From assembly GCA_973895155.1 (NCBI GenBank), contig OZ316899.1:16058001-16122000 (forward strand): a DNA stretch of 64,000 nt, written 5' to 3'. The notes beneath the pieces were generated by a model. It was given only the letters and a program-made list of their open reading frames with translations. It made no database searches and was not told where the DNA came from. Below are positions 54,374 through 64,000 of the stretch, one piece after another. The DNA is from Marsupella aquatica. Taxonomy: Eukaryota; Marchantiophyta. Position 1 is the stretch's first letter. Every line of letters starts with the position of its first letter. The position numbers and the translations under genes were made by a program.

Positions 54374-55522
54374 TGTAAGCTACCAAGGTGCTTGTAAGGC
54401 TCCCAAACCGTATCGGACCCTCCAAGCAGTCTCACCCAAAAAATCACCAAAAAATGAAAGTAATCTAAATCAATAACTGACTTCACCTTCCTGTAGCCTA
54501 GAAGATAACCTTTCCAGAACGCCAAACAGCTCCGCAAACGGACACTCGAGCTGAGAGTTATTAACCGTTGATCGCAAGGGGGTCAAAATGTTATTTCGGA
54601 CCCCCTCAAGGAATCTTTTTAATAAAAAATTCCATGCACCTCAGTTTCCTAAACAGATTTTTCAGGCCCGTCCCTAACTCCCCCGTGAACACACCTACAA
54701 AAAATCTCATAAAACGGAACCCGTTTGCCTTGCCAAATCGCTTATTTATCGTTGAATTTTAACGTTCTGGAAATTGAGAATATAGGGAATGAAAGTACAG
54801 GGGGCGTTTGGCCCTGCGCAGGGGGCGAAATGCCTTGTGGCACTTGCCACAAACAGGACAATGCCTGTTTGCGTCGCGCCTCCCCACCCCAAGCGCCCTG
54901 CCGCTCCCCCTTCTGCCCTGTCACCCTTCCCGTACCCGGCCGAACGCCCTTCCCGCGCCCTGCCACGCGGCCAAAGTCAAACCCACTTTGACTGCCCGTA
55001 TCTCGGCCGTCCTATGTCCGATCTATCTATAATTTATATGGTTGGAACGAGCGCGACGAGATCTTTCCAACAAGCCTATGGGCGACCCAAGATCATGACT
55101 TTCGAAAATTGACCTAAATTCGTACCATCGTACGACCGTCACTTTGAGTTCACGGCTATGGCTGCCTGAGCTTAACAGCCAACTTCAAAATCAAGTTAGT
55201 GGCCGCACACACCACCAAAATGTTTCCCGTTCGTTGTAAATTGATCCTCTTGCCGTTTGTAACTCCCCGGATCAAATCAACAACAAAAATGAACAAGCAA
55301 AACCCGGATTGCGCTCACATTCAAGAAAACCGCCGAAAACCCGTCAAACACGAAGGAAATTCTTCCCACCTTCAAATTGGGCGCCATTTTCCGCCTAAAC
55401 AACACAAGGACAGACCAAAGTCTGTGTTACTCCGCCTAGAAGATGATTCACACTCATATCCCGCACCGAATGCCACAAATCGGTCACGATGAGCCCAAGC
55501 GCTTCTCAATCTCGGTCCCCAA
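54374..55522 (-). other. Long untranslated leader of the copia element
   Basis: 1.15 kb between the primer binding site and gag. No conserved ORF. The stretch 54800-54970 is GC rich, the rest balanced. Copia leaders are usually much shorter, so this may contain captured or inserted sequence, though no boundaries are visible. Confidence 0.6.
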
Positions 55523-55534
55523 GCTCTGATACCA
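55523..55534 (-). promoter_or_regulatory. Primer binding site (tRNA-iMet) of the copia element
   Basis: The minus strand reads TGGTATCAGAGC, two bases inside the 5' LTR. Same primer type as element D. Confidence 0.9.
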
Positions 55535-55536
55535 AT

Positions 55537-55891
55537 TGTTGGGATATGATCTAGACCGAACGAGACAGCGTCAACGCATGTGAACAACATCCGACAATGA
55601 AAGCACGTGGTTCACCCCGTCTGGGCTACGCCCACGGCCGTGAGAGAAATCCAGTAATACACACCTATTACATCCGCCATAGCCAACGTGCTAGAGCTCC
55701 TCCTCTCACTCCCTCACTCTGTCTTCTAAAGAGTGAACCTTCAAATGTGAGCACAAGTTTGTGTTACCCTTGGGTATACCCTCTCCCATGGTCTATGGGA
55801 ACCTGGAACTCAAACTAGTGCTATCCTAGTATAGTGAAGTCTAGCTAGTACTATGGAAGTATATAGGTTATACTAGAGGCATAACCTAACA
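55537..55891 (-). repeat. 5' LTR of the copia element
   Basis: 355 bp, TGTT...AACA ends, closely matching 49704-50067. Confidence 0.93.
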
Positions 55892-55899
55892 TAACTAAA

Positions 55900-56980
55900 T
55901 TATGAGCTCTGCCACAGTTTTGCCTGCCTCGCTCTGGCACTTCCCATGGGTGCCTGCCTCACGCTGCCATGGCCTACCCATGCCTATATTGCCTGCCATG
56001 GCCCGTGGCCTCGCCTCGCCTCGCCGTGCCAGTCCAGGCGCGGCCGTGCTTGCCGTGCACAGTAGTCTTGCCACTCACTTGCCTACCTCGCCCTGCCAGT
56101 CCAGGCGCGGCAGTGCCCAGTGTGCGCCCCTCACTGCCTTGCAGCCGTCCCTGTGGCCACTTTGCCTGCCTCCTAAACCCCTGCCAGTCCAGGCGCGGCG
56201 AGGGGCCGAGGAGTAGCCCCGGAAAGGGAGAGTCGGCAGCGTAAGGAGGAGTAGCGCCGGAGTGGGAGAGGCGGCGAGGGGGAGATGAGGTTGTGGGGGG
56301 GGGCACCCCGGTCCAGGTGCGGAGCGAGGCACCAAGGCGGTGAGGGGGACATGGGGCCGCGGGGGAAGCTGTCCCTGATCCAGGCGTGGAGTGAGGGCCC
56401 CAAGCGGCGAGGGGAAGATGAGGCGAGGCGTCCCCGGTCCAGGCGCTGAGCGAGGCCCCTAGGCGGCGAGGGGGCAATGAGGGCAAAGCGCCGGAGGGGG
56501 AGAGGAGGCCAAGTGCGGGGCTTGCCATCACTAGTCCAGGCGCGGAGCAGGGAGGGAGCCGGCGAGGAGCCGAGGAGGGGTGGGGTGGCCGCACCGAGGA
56601 GCATCAGCCCCTGGTCGAGGCATGGAGCAGGGAGGCAGCAAGCGCCGAGGACTGGAGGCGGCTAGGAGCCGAGGAGGGGGTGGGAGTGGCACCGAGGAGG
56701 GGCGGGCCGTTGAGCAGGGCCAGGGCGTCAAGCCGGGAGGGAGCGCCCACCATTGGCAGCGAGGAGGCGAGCGCCGAGGGGAGCGCTGAGGAGGGCAGGA
56801 GGGGGACTTGCACTAAAGAGGGGGTCAAGGGGCACAGTTTTGGTGAGAAGGGCAGCAGGGTCGGGGGATCAATGGGAGGCCATGAGCGCAGGCGTGCGTG
56901 TTTGGGTCAGGGCGTCAGGGGCGCGTGTCAGGGTGGGGTTGTCACAGGCTCTCGTCCCGGTGGGGTGTCAACCTGACAAA
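55900..56980. repeat. GC-rich degenerate minisatellite region
   Basis: Imperfect units around GTCCAGGCGCGGAGCGAGG and GGCGGCGAGGGGGAGATGAG recur from about 56025 to 56600, with GCCGAGGAG-rich units to 56800. Long Pro/Ser- or Gly/Arg-rich ORFs occur in several frames, as expected of such composition. None shows a domain. The base composition is far from that of its neighbours. Confidence 0.7.
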
Positions 56981-59900
56981 ACGCCTGGGGTGGATCCCCA
57001 TTGGCAAGTGTGACATGGCACAACGCCTGGACCAAGGTGCGGGAGGCAGAACCGACCTGTCAGGTTTTCTGTGGCATGGGTCACAAAGAGGGAGTTGTCC
57101 GACGCCAGCCACGACACAATCATCCTTTCAAACAGGAGTCCAGGAACAGCAAGTTTTTGCATCCAACGGTGACGAAAATATGGATTGAGATCGGACGGCC
57201 AATATTGAGTCCCGCCCATTCATGATTTCGTAAGTAGACTATCCTACAAAAGAAGCGGGATAGCATATTATAGTACTTAGATTGCTTGTTTTGGATAATG
57301 GAACAAGCTTTTTGTGAGTCAAGACTAAACTCAATTCACATTTTGGCTTTAATACTTATTTTTGACCAATTTTAAATTTTTTTTTGCCTGCGAATTTGAA
57401 TGAGGACCAGTCTAAAGTGACGCACCCACTCTAAAGTGACGCAACCTTGTACTATAGTCTTTGCTTCCCACTTGGGAATAAGTGCCATGGGAGATTACAT
57501 CCCATTATCCCTATTGGGGGGATGGGTTACTTTACACATCCACCTGGGTGATGAGTGCCGTACAGGTACTCCCTTTGTTTGAAGTACCTCTTATGGGCCC
57601 TCCACCCGCCTGCGAAACCATCACCACATTTGCTCGGTCCTAATTACTTCTCACTGGTCCCTGCGACAACGCTTTCTCTCTCTTGACTGCACTTCTCTCT
57701 CTAGAATTCGCCATCTTGGTCCATCTTTTGGCCGTTGTGGTCCCCCCTGACTGTACTGCATTACTTGCGTGCGCGCCGTCGGAACCATCCCCTCACCCAC
57801 CAGCCGCTGGGTAAAGAGGTGATTGAGAGAGGGACGACTTGAACTCGGGCGACAAGCTTCCTGTAGCCATCGATTTTGGTCGAGTGCGCGTCTGCGAGGG
57901 AGAGCCGGTGGTTGTCTGCGGTACTTCCTGTCGTAGAGTGTTATGGAATGAGCGTCCAGCATCGGCTAGACAGACCTGCAAAATTGGGGAGTTGGGCTGT
58001 CTGTGCAGTCGGTCAGTCGTCCAGGACAAACCATCGCACCTTCTACCGCCTGCTTTTGAAATGATCTGTGATTATTTTGATGTCTTTTTGTACCGACGAC
58101 TCTCTAAACAGAATAGAAGAGTTAATCGTACAGGAGGCAGTCAACGTAGCCCTATTGAAAATGTTGCCAAGTATTATTCGAGAGAAATGATGCAGCTCGC
58201 TGTTGCAATCAGTGTTTAGACTGTAGTGAGAGTGAAAGGAGTGCTGCGATTGACTGGGAGTTTGTGATGAGATTTGGTCGATAGGACGTTGAAGTCATCG
58301 TCCGTCCCGAAGACAGCGAAAAGTTTCTTGTTGTGATGTACAACTACTTTGAAACAAATCTATGAGCTCGTTGAGAGTCGGGTCACCTCAACACAAGCAA
58401 AGAGTGCGATACACTGTAAGGCGGAGATTGATGTCCTGTCTGAAGGTCAGATAGTCTGGCATGATTGCAAATTTTCAGGTGGGGGTTTTACAGTAGGGCG
58501 CCGTATTCATTTGACCTGACCAAGATCAGGGTTGCTGTCATAGAAATAAAAAATATGTTTCTTAGGCTAGCCTAGGCGTCGCACTTGCAACTGGTATTAG
58601 GTGGGGGTGGATGTGATGGGAGACTCTCGCTGTGGTGAAGGCTTAAAGGGCGGCTCAGGGCGACTGAGACTGAGGTTGCGCAGGGACACACGGGACGGCT
58701 ATCCTGGCTAGGAAATAACGGTTTGATGTCTTCATTTGGGAAGCAGCTGCAGTTCCAAGTTTTAAACTCTAGGTCATGAGGTTTCAGATATCGACCGTCG
58801 AGGATCAGGGGCTAATGAAGGCCGACAACAAGTATCTGTCATCGCATTGTCGAGCCTAATCTTTATCTCTACCTCATGTGAGAGCAAGATTTCATTTTTG
58901 TATTCTCCCTCGCTGCCACGATACTTACCGAATCCATTCGCCACCTTACATGCAATCTTTTGGTTTACTTTTATGAAGATACGTTTCACTGATTGACCCA
59001 AATTTGGGCTGATACAGGCAGAGTCTTTAATTCCCTAGCTTTGTCATTGTCCTTTGATTATTGCCAATGGGACTGTCGTTTATCTAGTCAGAGAGACGTA
59101 AGAGTTCCTCCTATGATCAGCGGACGATACGGTACTATCTTGCGCTGGAGGATTTAGGTATCTTTCCCATCTTTCTGCTTTGTTTTCTAGATTTTTGAGT
59201 ATCTTGGAAACACTGTATAGCCTCCCGGTCTGTTGGTAGCTCTCAAGTTACTATCTTGTTTAGTCTCCCACCTGACGTCGGTATACTACGGATTAAAACG
59301 CCGCCTTCAGGTCAGATCGCCGCCTTCAGGTCAGATGCGGGATGCATACTTCCGTAGTGGAAACCTTGAAAAACTCTTATAGTGATTTGTCGACATATGA
59401 CAGAAAGGTTAAGGTGGCCCGTCGGTCCCGTCAGACTTCCCGTGCCTCTGCCAATCCTGGCTGTGCAAGGAGCCCAGGATATTTCGATCCACCCTTCTAG
59501 GTCTTGGTATATGTAATTGGCACTTGCAGAGTACGCGAGGGGGAAAGTCTGCAATTTGAATCCGGTTGCTGTCAGGACCAACTTAGACGAACATTGTATG
59601 GCCCATTTTAAACCAGCCATATTCATCTAATGCCTGTGTAATTGGTCTTCGAGATTAGAATTTCCACGCTCGTACAGGTTGTGTTGAATAGCGGTGTTCG
59701 CGACCCTGAAGGCAGTCTTGATCTCACGTTAGAAAGGTCGTTGGACCGTAAGTCACTCTTCCTAAAGAAGTAGTCAAAGTAGGAGCCGTGGTCCAAGATC
59801 TGGTAGGGACAGCTAAAGCTTCATGAAGATTGCCCTCTCTTGCGCTTCTTAGTCCTTTGAGTTCATGTTGACTGTTCTGAAGAGACTTGAATGGAGGAAC

Positions 59901-60825
59901 CCAGTAGTCTGGCCTAAGATGTATAGTAAGGTGTTGCTGTGGGTGAATTGGAATGTGTAAATGTGTACAGTCATTAAGAACTACTCGGCTTTTTCGTTCT
60001 GCAATACAGTGACATCTAACTAAGTCTCCAAAGAGTTAAGCGCAATGGGCGCCTAGCCTTAGGCTCAAGGCATCTGAGGACTTTTCTCCGTGGTTGTGTA
60101 TGCAGCATGTGCTCGTAGTTTCACCACAGATAGCTGGGACACCGGTGCAAGGTTCAGCAAGTTTGTTTGAAGTCATTTTGCAAACGAAGTTTGTCGAGAG
60201 GAGAAGCCATGGGTCATGCAAACGCACCTAGCTGTCGTCGTTGCCTGGGTTGAGTTGCAAGTCTATTGGAGCAGGCTTGTTGTGAGCTTGATTTCCGTGT
60301 CCGTTGAACAGGCACATGTTTGGAGTCATTCCGTCTCTCGTTCGCTTCTGAGGTGCGGTTCGGTGAATCGAAGATAATTGCGCGTTGAGAACATGTCGCA
60401 GCTGGGAGCTGGAGCAGAAACAAATTTCGTACGGCTTGGAAGACTGTTGTGATGGCTGAAAAGGCGTGAAGTACACAACAGATAGTAGGTATCCTGTTGA
60501 GGGTGAGCAAGTCTTCATGTAAACCTCGCTTCAACCAACGACGCTGCACTGAAGTTCTGGTTGCTCTCCAGTTGTGTAATGATCCATTTGATCTTTTCAT
60601 GAAGTAAGGTCGAATAAGGGGTTCTCCAGCTCAGCAGTGCACCGGGACTTTATGGTCTTCGGGCAATGTTCGTATCGTAATCATCTTCAACTGGAGGTGT
60701 CATATCTTTGGGCCATCATCCTATGTAGTGATTGCGGTGAGGTTGCCTCTGTCGTATTGCTTAGGTTTTTTTGTCCAATTGGCCGTGGTAGAACTATTTT
60801 CTCCCTATTTACCCACTACTGGCAT
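56981..60825 (+). other. Upstream region of the SBP gene, no supported gene
   Basis: No mobile element motifs are recognised beyond a possible MITE-like TACTCCCTTTGTTTGAAGTA (57567). The longest plus ORF (57839-58219, 126 codons) shows no known domain. Two exact 19-base repeats CGCCGCCTTCAGGTCAGAT lie at 59299 and 59318. The 2.5-3 kb nearest the gene likely hold its promoter and a long 5' leader, which may contain introns. The transcription start cannot be placed by eye. Confidence 0.5.
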
Positions 60826-60834
60826 ATGGGATGA
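60826..60834 (+). promoter_or_regulatory. Minimal upstream ORF overlapping the SBP start codon
   Basis: ATG GGA TGA: a two-codon ORF whose stop overlaps the main ATG at 60831 in the string ATGGGATGA. A ribosome finishing it could restart at the overlapping ATG, so it may lower or tune translation. Whether it lies in the mature leader depends on the unknown transcript start. Confidence 0.45.
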
Positions 60835-63649
60835 ACTCGTCTGCTAGTACCTCGGAGCAGGAAGGGGAACCAAATTGGGAAACTGGGAACTGGGATCAGT
60901 CGGGATCGGTAGCAGGTCTGGAAAGCAGTCGACCTTACGCTGGGAATCGGCTTGATTGGGACTGGGATAACCCAATGATTTTAGCGCAGCATCCAGGCGC
61001 TGGTGCTAATGATGGTGATTCTGACCGCAAGTCTCCTATAGTGGGATCAATGGCCTCCAGCCTTCGTGCCTATACAGGCATTCTGTCGTCTGGATTTCCA
61101 TCCAACTTTTCACAGAACCCCATGGGAGTTTTCAGTTCATCGGGCATTCGGAGCTTCGCAGGTATGGATTCTAGTAGCATCACAACCTCCTCTGGATTGC
61201 ATGGAGTTATGAGCACACCGAGCATTCCCGGTATTCCTGGCCTAGCTCCAACCAGTGGAGGCCACATTGACATCCGATCAAGTTTCGAACAACGGCGGAG
61301 GCAGTATTTTGGGGTGATGGACCCTGACCAGAAAGGTCATAGTACTGATTTTCATGTCAAACGAGAAAATGAGATATGTGGAGGTGATGGTCATGGAGGA
61401 CGGATTGGTCTTAACCTTGGGGTACGCACCTATTTCTCAACCGAAGACACGGCTGCCGGGCGACTCGGGAAAAGGCACCGTGCAAATTCCCCCAGCTCAC
61501 AGGTACCAATGTGTCAGGCCGAGGGCTGCAAGGCTGACCTGAGCGCTGCTAAACATTATCATCGTCGCCACAAGGTTTGCGAGTTGCACTCTAAAGCATC
61601 AAATGTGACTGCCGCTGGACATACCCAACGATTTTGTCAGCAATGCAGCAGGTGTGTTCAACTTCACTTGTTATCTTTATCTTTTCGGGTTGTGCGATGC
61701 AACTGAAGGCGTGCACCTAGATGCAAGACCGGAGCGAACCGAGAGTGAGGGACTCGCTGTTTCGATTGGGTCGTCCTTAGCACATAGAGACTGTTTGTCT
61801 GGACTGACGTGGCTTGGTTCCCCGAGGTCTGTGGTGAAGCAGTCATTCTATTCTCTCAATGCTACTTCCCAACTGCAGCTGGTGACGTGTTGCTACTCAA
61901 AGAAATTGAAGGAATGATGTACAGATTGTGTGAGCTGAAGAAGGTTGTTTTAGTGTAAGCACCTTAGAAGCTTCTGGGAAATTGAGTGAGGACTATGTAG
62001 GGCGATCCATCGTCATGGCGTATACAACTTGTGGCCTGAAAACTCGTGGAGATGTAGACGCCCTGGATACGTTTAGTTTGGTGTAACATTTCTTAATTTG
62101 AATTGCTGCAATGCTAGTCACTCTGCCCGGCTGTGCTGTCAACTTGCTTGTATTGACCCATTCGGCTGTTCGTTGCCGGTGGGTGACTTGTCGTATATGT
62201 TAATTTTATATTTAAGGGTTGTTCTAGTGCGCTCTGGCAGATTCCATCTTTTGTCCGAATTCGATGAAGGCAAGAGGAGTTGCAGAAAGCGACTTGCAGA
62301 CCACAATCGACGTAGGCGAAAGCCGCAGCCAATAGCTTCGTCGGGTGGAGGAACTACTGCTGAATCAATTGCTTTGAAGAGTGAGGAGCTTGACTACCAT
62401 ACTTCTGTCAAGTGTTAGAAGCTTGGAGAGAAGTCAGCTTTTCAGCCCAAGGCGAAATCTTCTGGCATTCTGACAGCATTGTAATTGCTGTCTCTCTTGA
62501 TGGACCATGTTGTCACGTTTCTGATAGTTTTGCTGTCTTAATCTAGAGAATGTCTACGGATAGCTCCCAATTTTGATCTACTTAAACACTATAAAATACT
62601 ATTTTCTGAGACTTTTATACTTGATTATAAGCTCATTTTCTGTCGTCGGTTTTATCATCTAAAAGGAAAAATTGCCGGGTTTTTCTGGTGTGCATACAAC
62701 AGCATCCACAGATCCCAACAAATCAATGCTTATGCACCTGAAGAAGTCAGGCTCCCCAAGCTCGGCATCCCTCGACGAATCTGATGAGAAGACAGGGTCA
62801 GCTGGGAACCATTTGCAGCTGCGCACATCGGGTGGATTTGAAATTCCTCCTCAGGCTGTAGCCCTGAACTCACAGGCTAGCTCAATATCCGGATCTGATG
62901 GACAAGTTTTGTTATCAGCTATGTCCATTGCGCCCCCAGTACCTCTTCTCATGCAAACTGCGAAGCGTCAGCTTTCAATTCTTCCAGGGAATTCCCAGGA
63001 GGCAGCAGTGTATCAGCAGTTTTTGCAAGGAGTTGGAGGCCAGACGGGCCCAAATTTGTCTCTGTCTTCTCTGGGTGGAGGTTTGGGACTTGGAAATCGA
63101 GGCCAAAGGAATTCTTCCGGGCAGCATTACAATGGAATGGAGCCACCCGTGCCTTGGTTAAGACCAAGGTCTGATATCACACAAACAGTCAGTAGACCAT
63201 CAATGAATATCCAAGTTGTCCCAGAGAAGAGGGGACCCAGATCAAGTCAGCAGATTACTTGTAATGCTACCACGTCAGGACAGGTTTATCCAATTTCGAT
63301 TCAGAACCTGCTCCCGAGTATGCAGTCGAGAGAAATCAGTGAAGCTGAATGGATCGTAGGAAGTCGAGATAGTGCCAGTCAGTTTGGTTCTACTTGTCTG
63401 AGTAACATGGCAAGTGGATCCTTAGATGGACATCAATTTGGAATGCTCGAGGACTCAGCAACAATAAGGGATAATACTACTGGGGCTGGCCAGCAGGGCC
63501 GAGCAGTAGAATTCCTTCAGCAACATGGAGGCAACGGGACAAATGTTCCTTGTACTAGCGGAGCTGATTTGAAGTTCCCCGAGTTGCAAGCTTTGAGACC
63601 AGGGAGCTTTGGTCCCTCCATCTATGACTCTCACCATAACATTTTGTAA
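60831..63649 (+). CDS. SBP-box (SQUAMOSA promoter-binding-like) transcription factor
   Basis: Three coding exons are proposed: 60831-61651, 62241-62406 and 62666-63649, giving 656 residues. The first junction is firm: CAGCAG|GTGTGT to TGGCAG|ATTCC joins the SBP domain in frame at the family's conserved intron site (R274). The second (TCT|GTCAAG to AAAAG|GAAAA) is the only phase-compatible pair I found and is tentative. SBP domain about 228-304: zinc site 1 C228, C233, C250, H253; zinc site 2 C269, C272, H276, C288. The bipartite nuclear signal [17 protein letters not shown] overlaps its end. N-terminal [11 protein letters not shown] resembles other SPL proteins. The protein should bind GTAC-core DNA in the nucleus. 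No clear miR156 target site is seen. It is the only host gene in the window. Confidence 0.9.
61652..62240 (+). other. Intron 1 of the SBP gene
   Basis: 589 bases with GTGTGT donor and TGGCAG acceptor, phase 2, splitting the Arg codon of CSR-FH between the two zinc sites. Reading through it would meet stops, so splicing is needed for a complete SBP domain. Confidence 0.9.
62407..62665 (+). other. Intron 2 of the SBP gene (tentative donor)
   Basis: Exon 2 would otherwise end at TAG (62416). Exon 3 must start after the in-frame TAA at 62660, and AAAAG at 62661-62665 is the only acceptor before the open frame. The donor at 62407 (GTCAAG) is the only GT in exon 2 with matching phase. The AT-rich interior is typical of plant introns. 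Confidence 0.55.
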
Positions 63650-64000
63650 GAAGTAACTTGAAACGCATGTGAATTGTTGTATCTGGTAATGCTCCTCTTT
63701 CTGACCTCTTTGCCCCTCCGGACCTAACTGAAAAAGTGGATACTTGGTTCTGTTTTTGTTTTTAATCTTGTGATCGTGGTAAGTGCTACGGAAGATTATT
63801 CTACCAATTCGAGCAGGTGGTGGCTGTCTATGTTGCACTATTAGGACTATTTTGAACAGAAGATTGGGCTTTCAATGGCTCCAGTAATATTTAAATAGAC
63901 GGCTCCAACTTCTGAAGCTTTTCTGTCGCTTAGGACTTTCTATCCATAGCATGTGTTTAGATCCTCCTCCCTGAAGACTTAATCAGCGCCAACCGAGGGA

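Larger units (their letters stand above)
49704..55891 (-). mobile_element. Ty1/copia retrotransposon with both LTRs
   Basis: The LTRs are 49704-50067 and 55537-55891, both starting TGTTGGGATATGATCTAGAC and ending CCTAACA. The primer site (55523-55534) and polypurine tract (50068-50080) are in place, and the gag, protease, integrase, RT, RNase H order identifies Ty1/copia on the minus strand. The outer flanks TGGAC (left) and TAACT (right) do not match, so the ends may come from two recombined copies. Five in-frame stops and one frameshift disable it. Confidence 0.93.

Noticed and set aside
55974-56594. 206-codon Pro/Ser-rich ORF on the minus strand
   Set aside because: Lies in GC-rich degenerate repeats where several frames are open. 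No domain and low complexity.
57839-58219. 126-codon ORF upstream of the SBP gene
   Set aside because: No recognisable domain, no paired signals, length within chance for this composition. Left as unannotated upstream sequence.
60214-60600. 128-codon minus-strand ORF ahead of the SBP gene
   Set aside because: No domain; opposite to the likely leader of the SBP gene; probably a chance ORF.
62672-62674. TTG as a start codon of a 325-codon gene
   Set aside because: The open frame continues upstream to an AG acceptor at 62665 and its protein fits the C-terminal part of the SBP gene. It is an exon, not a separate gene.
63689-63707. miR156-like TGCTCCTCTTTCTGACC in the SBP 3' region
   Set aside because: Needs a two-base gap and several mismatches against the consensus site, so pairing would be poor.

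Overview
The window is plant nuclear DNA. The one clear host gene is an SBP-box (SQUAMOSA promoter-binding-like) transcription factor, a family confined to green plants, at the right end (60831-63649, + strand, interrupted by introns). Nearly everything from 1 to about 57,000 is transposable elements of plant type: Ty3/gypsy and Ty1/copia LTR retrotransposons, a Helitron, a CACTA-like element and a LINE remnant. The genus cannot be read from the sequence. The dense nesting of long LTR elements suggests a large genome, and a seed-free plant (moss, lycophyte or fern) is my guess, not a demonstrated fact. All coordinates and similarities were read by eye.

Layout. 1-7562: a minus-strand Ty3/gypsy element ('D'), cut on the left by a copy of family A and carrying a 1.6-kb CACTA-like element in its protease. 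7563-12333: a plus-strand copy of family A. 12388-13728: a truncated minus-strand A copy. 13729-41520: a nest whose levels are fixed by target-site duplications (TSDs). An A copy (#3) is split by a solo LTR of a related family A' (14982-39967). A' is split by element C (16735-39063). C is split by a complete Ty3/gypsy element B (18659-37461). The 3' LTR of B is split by another solo A LTR (#4, 31260-35938). 41521-42845: LINE and D-like fragments. 44245-49300: two Helitron 3' ends, the second belonging to a RepHel-encoding Helitron. 49704-55891: a Ty1/copia element with both LTRs. 55900-57000: GC-rich degenerate repeats. 57000-60825: upstream region of the SBP gene with no gene I can support.

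The most interesting signal is that families A, B and C are not ordinary LTR elements. Each LTR (or LTR-sized TG...CA unit with a 5-bp TSD) is 3.5-4.8 kb long and carries its own long open reading frame. These proteins share a domain resembling the 'putative plant transposon protein' / plant-mobile-domain type, with a ...LT...I...FGLP..G core in A and B, and they carry coiled coil. In B the ORF lies in both 4-kb LTRs, downstream of a TATA box, while a normal gag-protease-RT-RNaseH-integrase set lies between the LTRs. In C the ORF (573 codons plus stop) is perfectly open once the B insertion and one TSD copy are removed. This looks like a superlineage of retrotransposons whose LTRs encode an extra protein.

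The pol and gag genes in the window all carry stops or frameshifts, so most are annotated as pseudogenes. The SBP gene appears intact.
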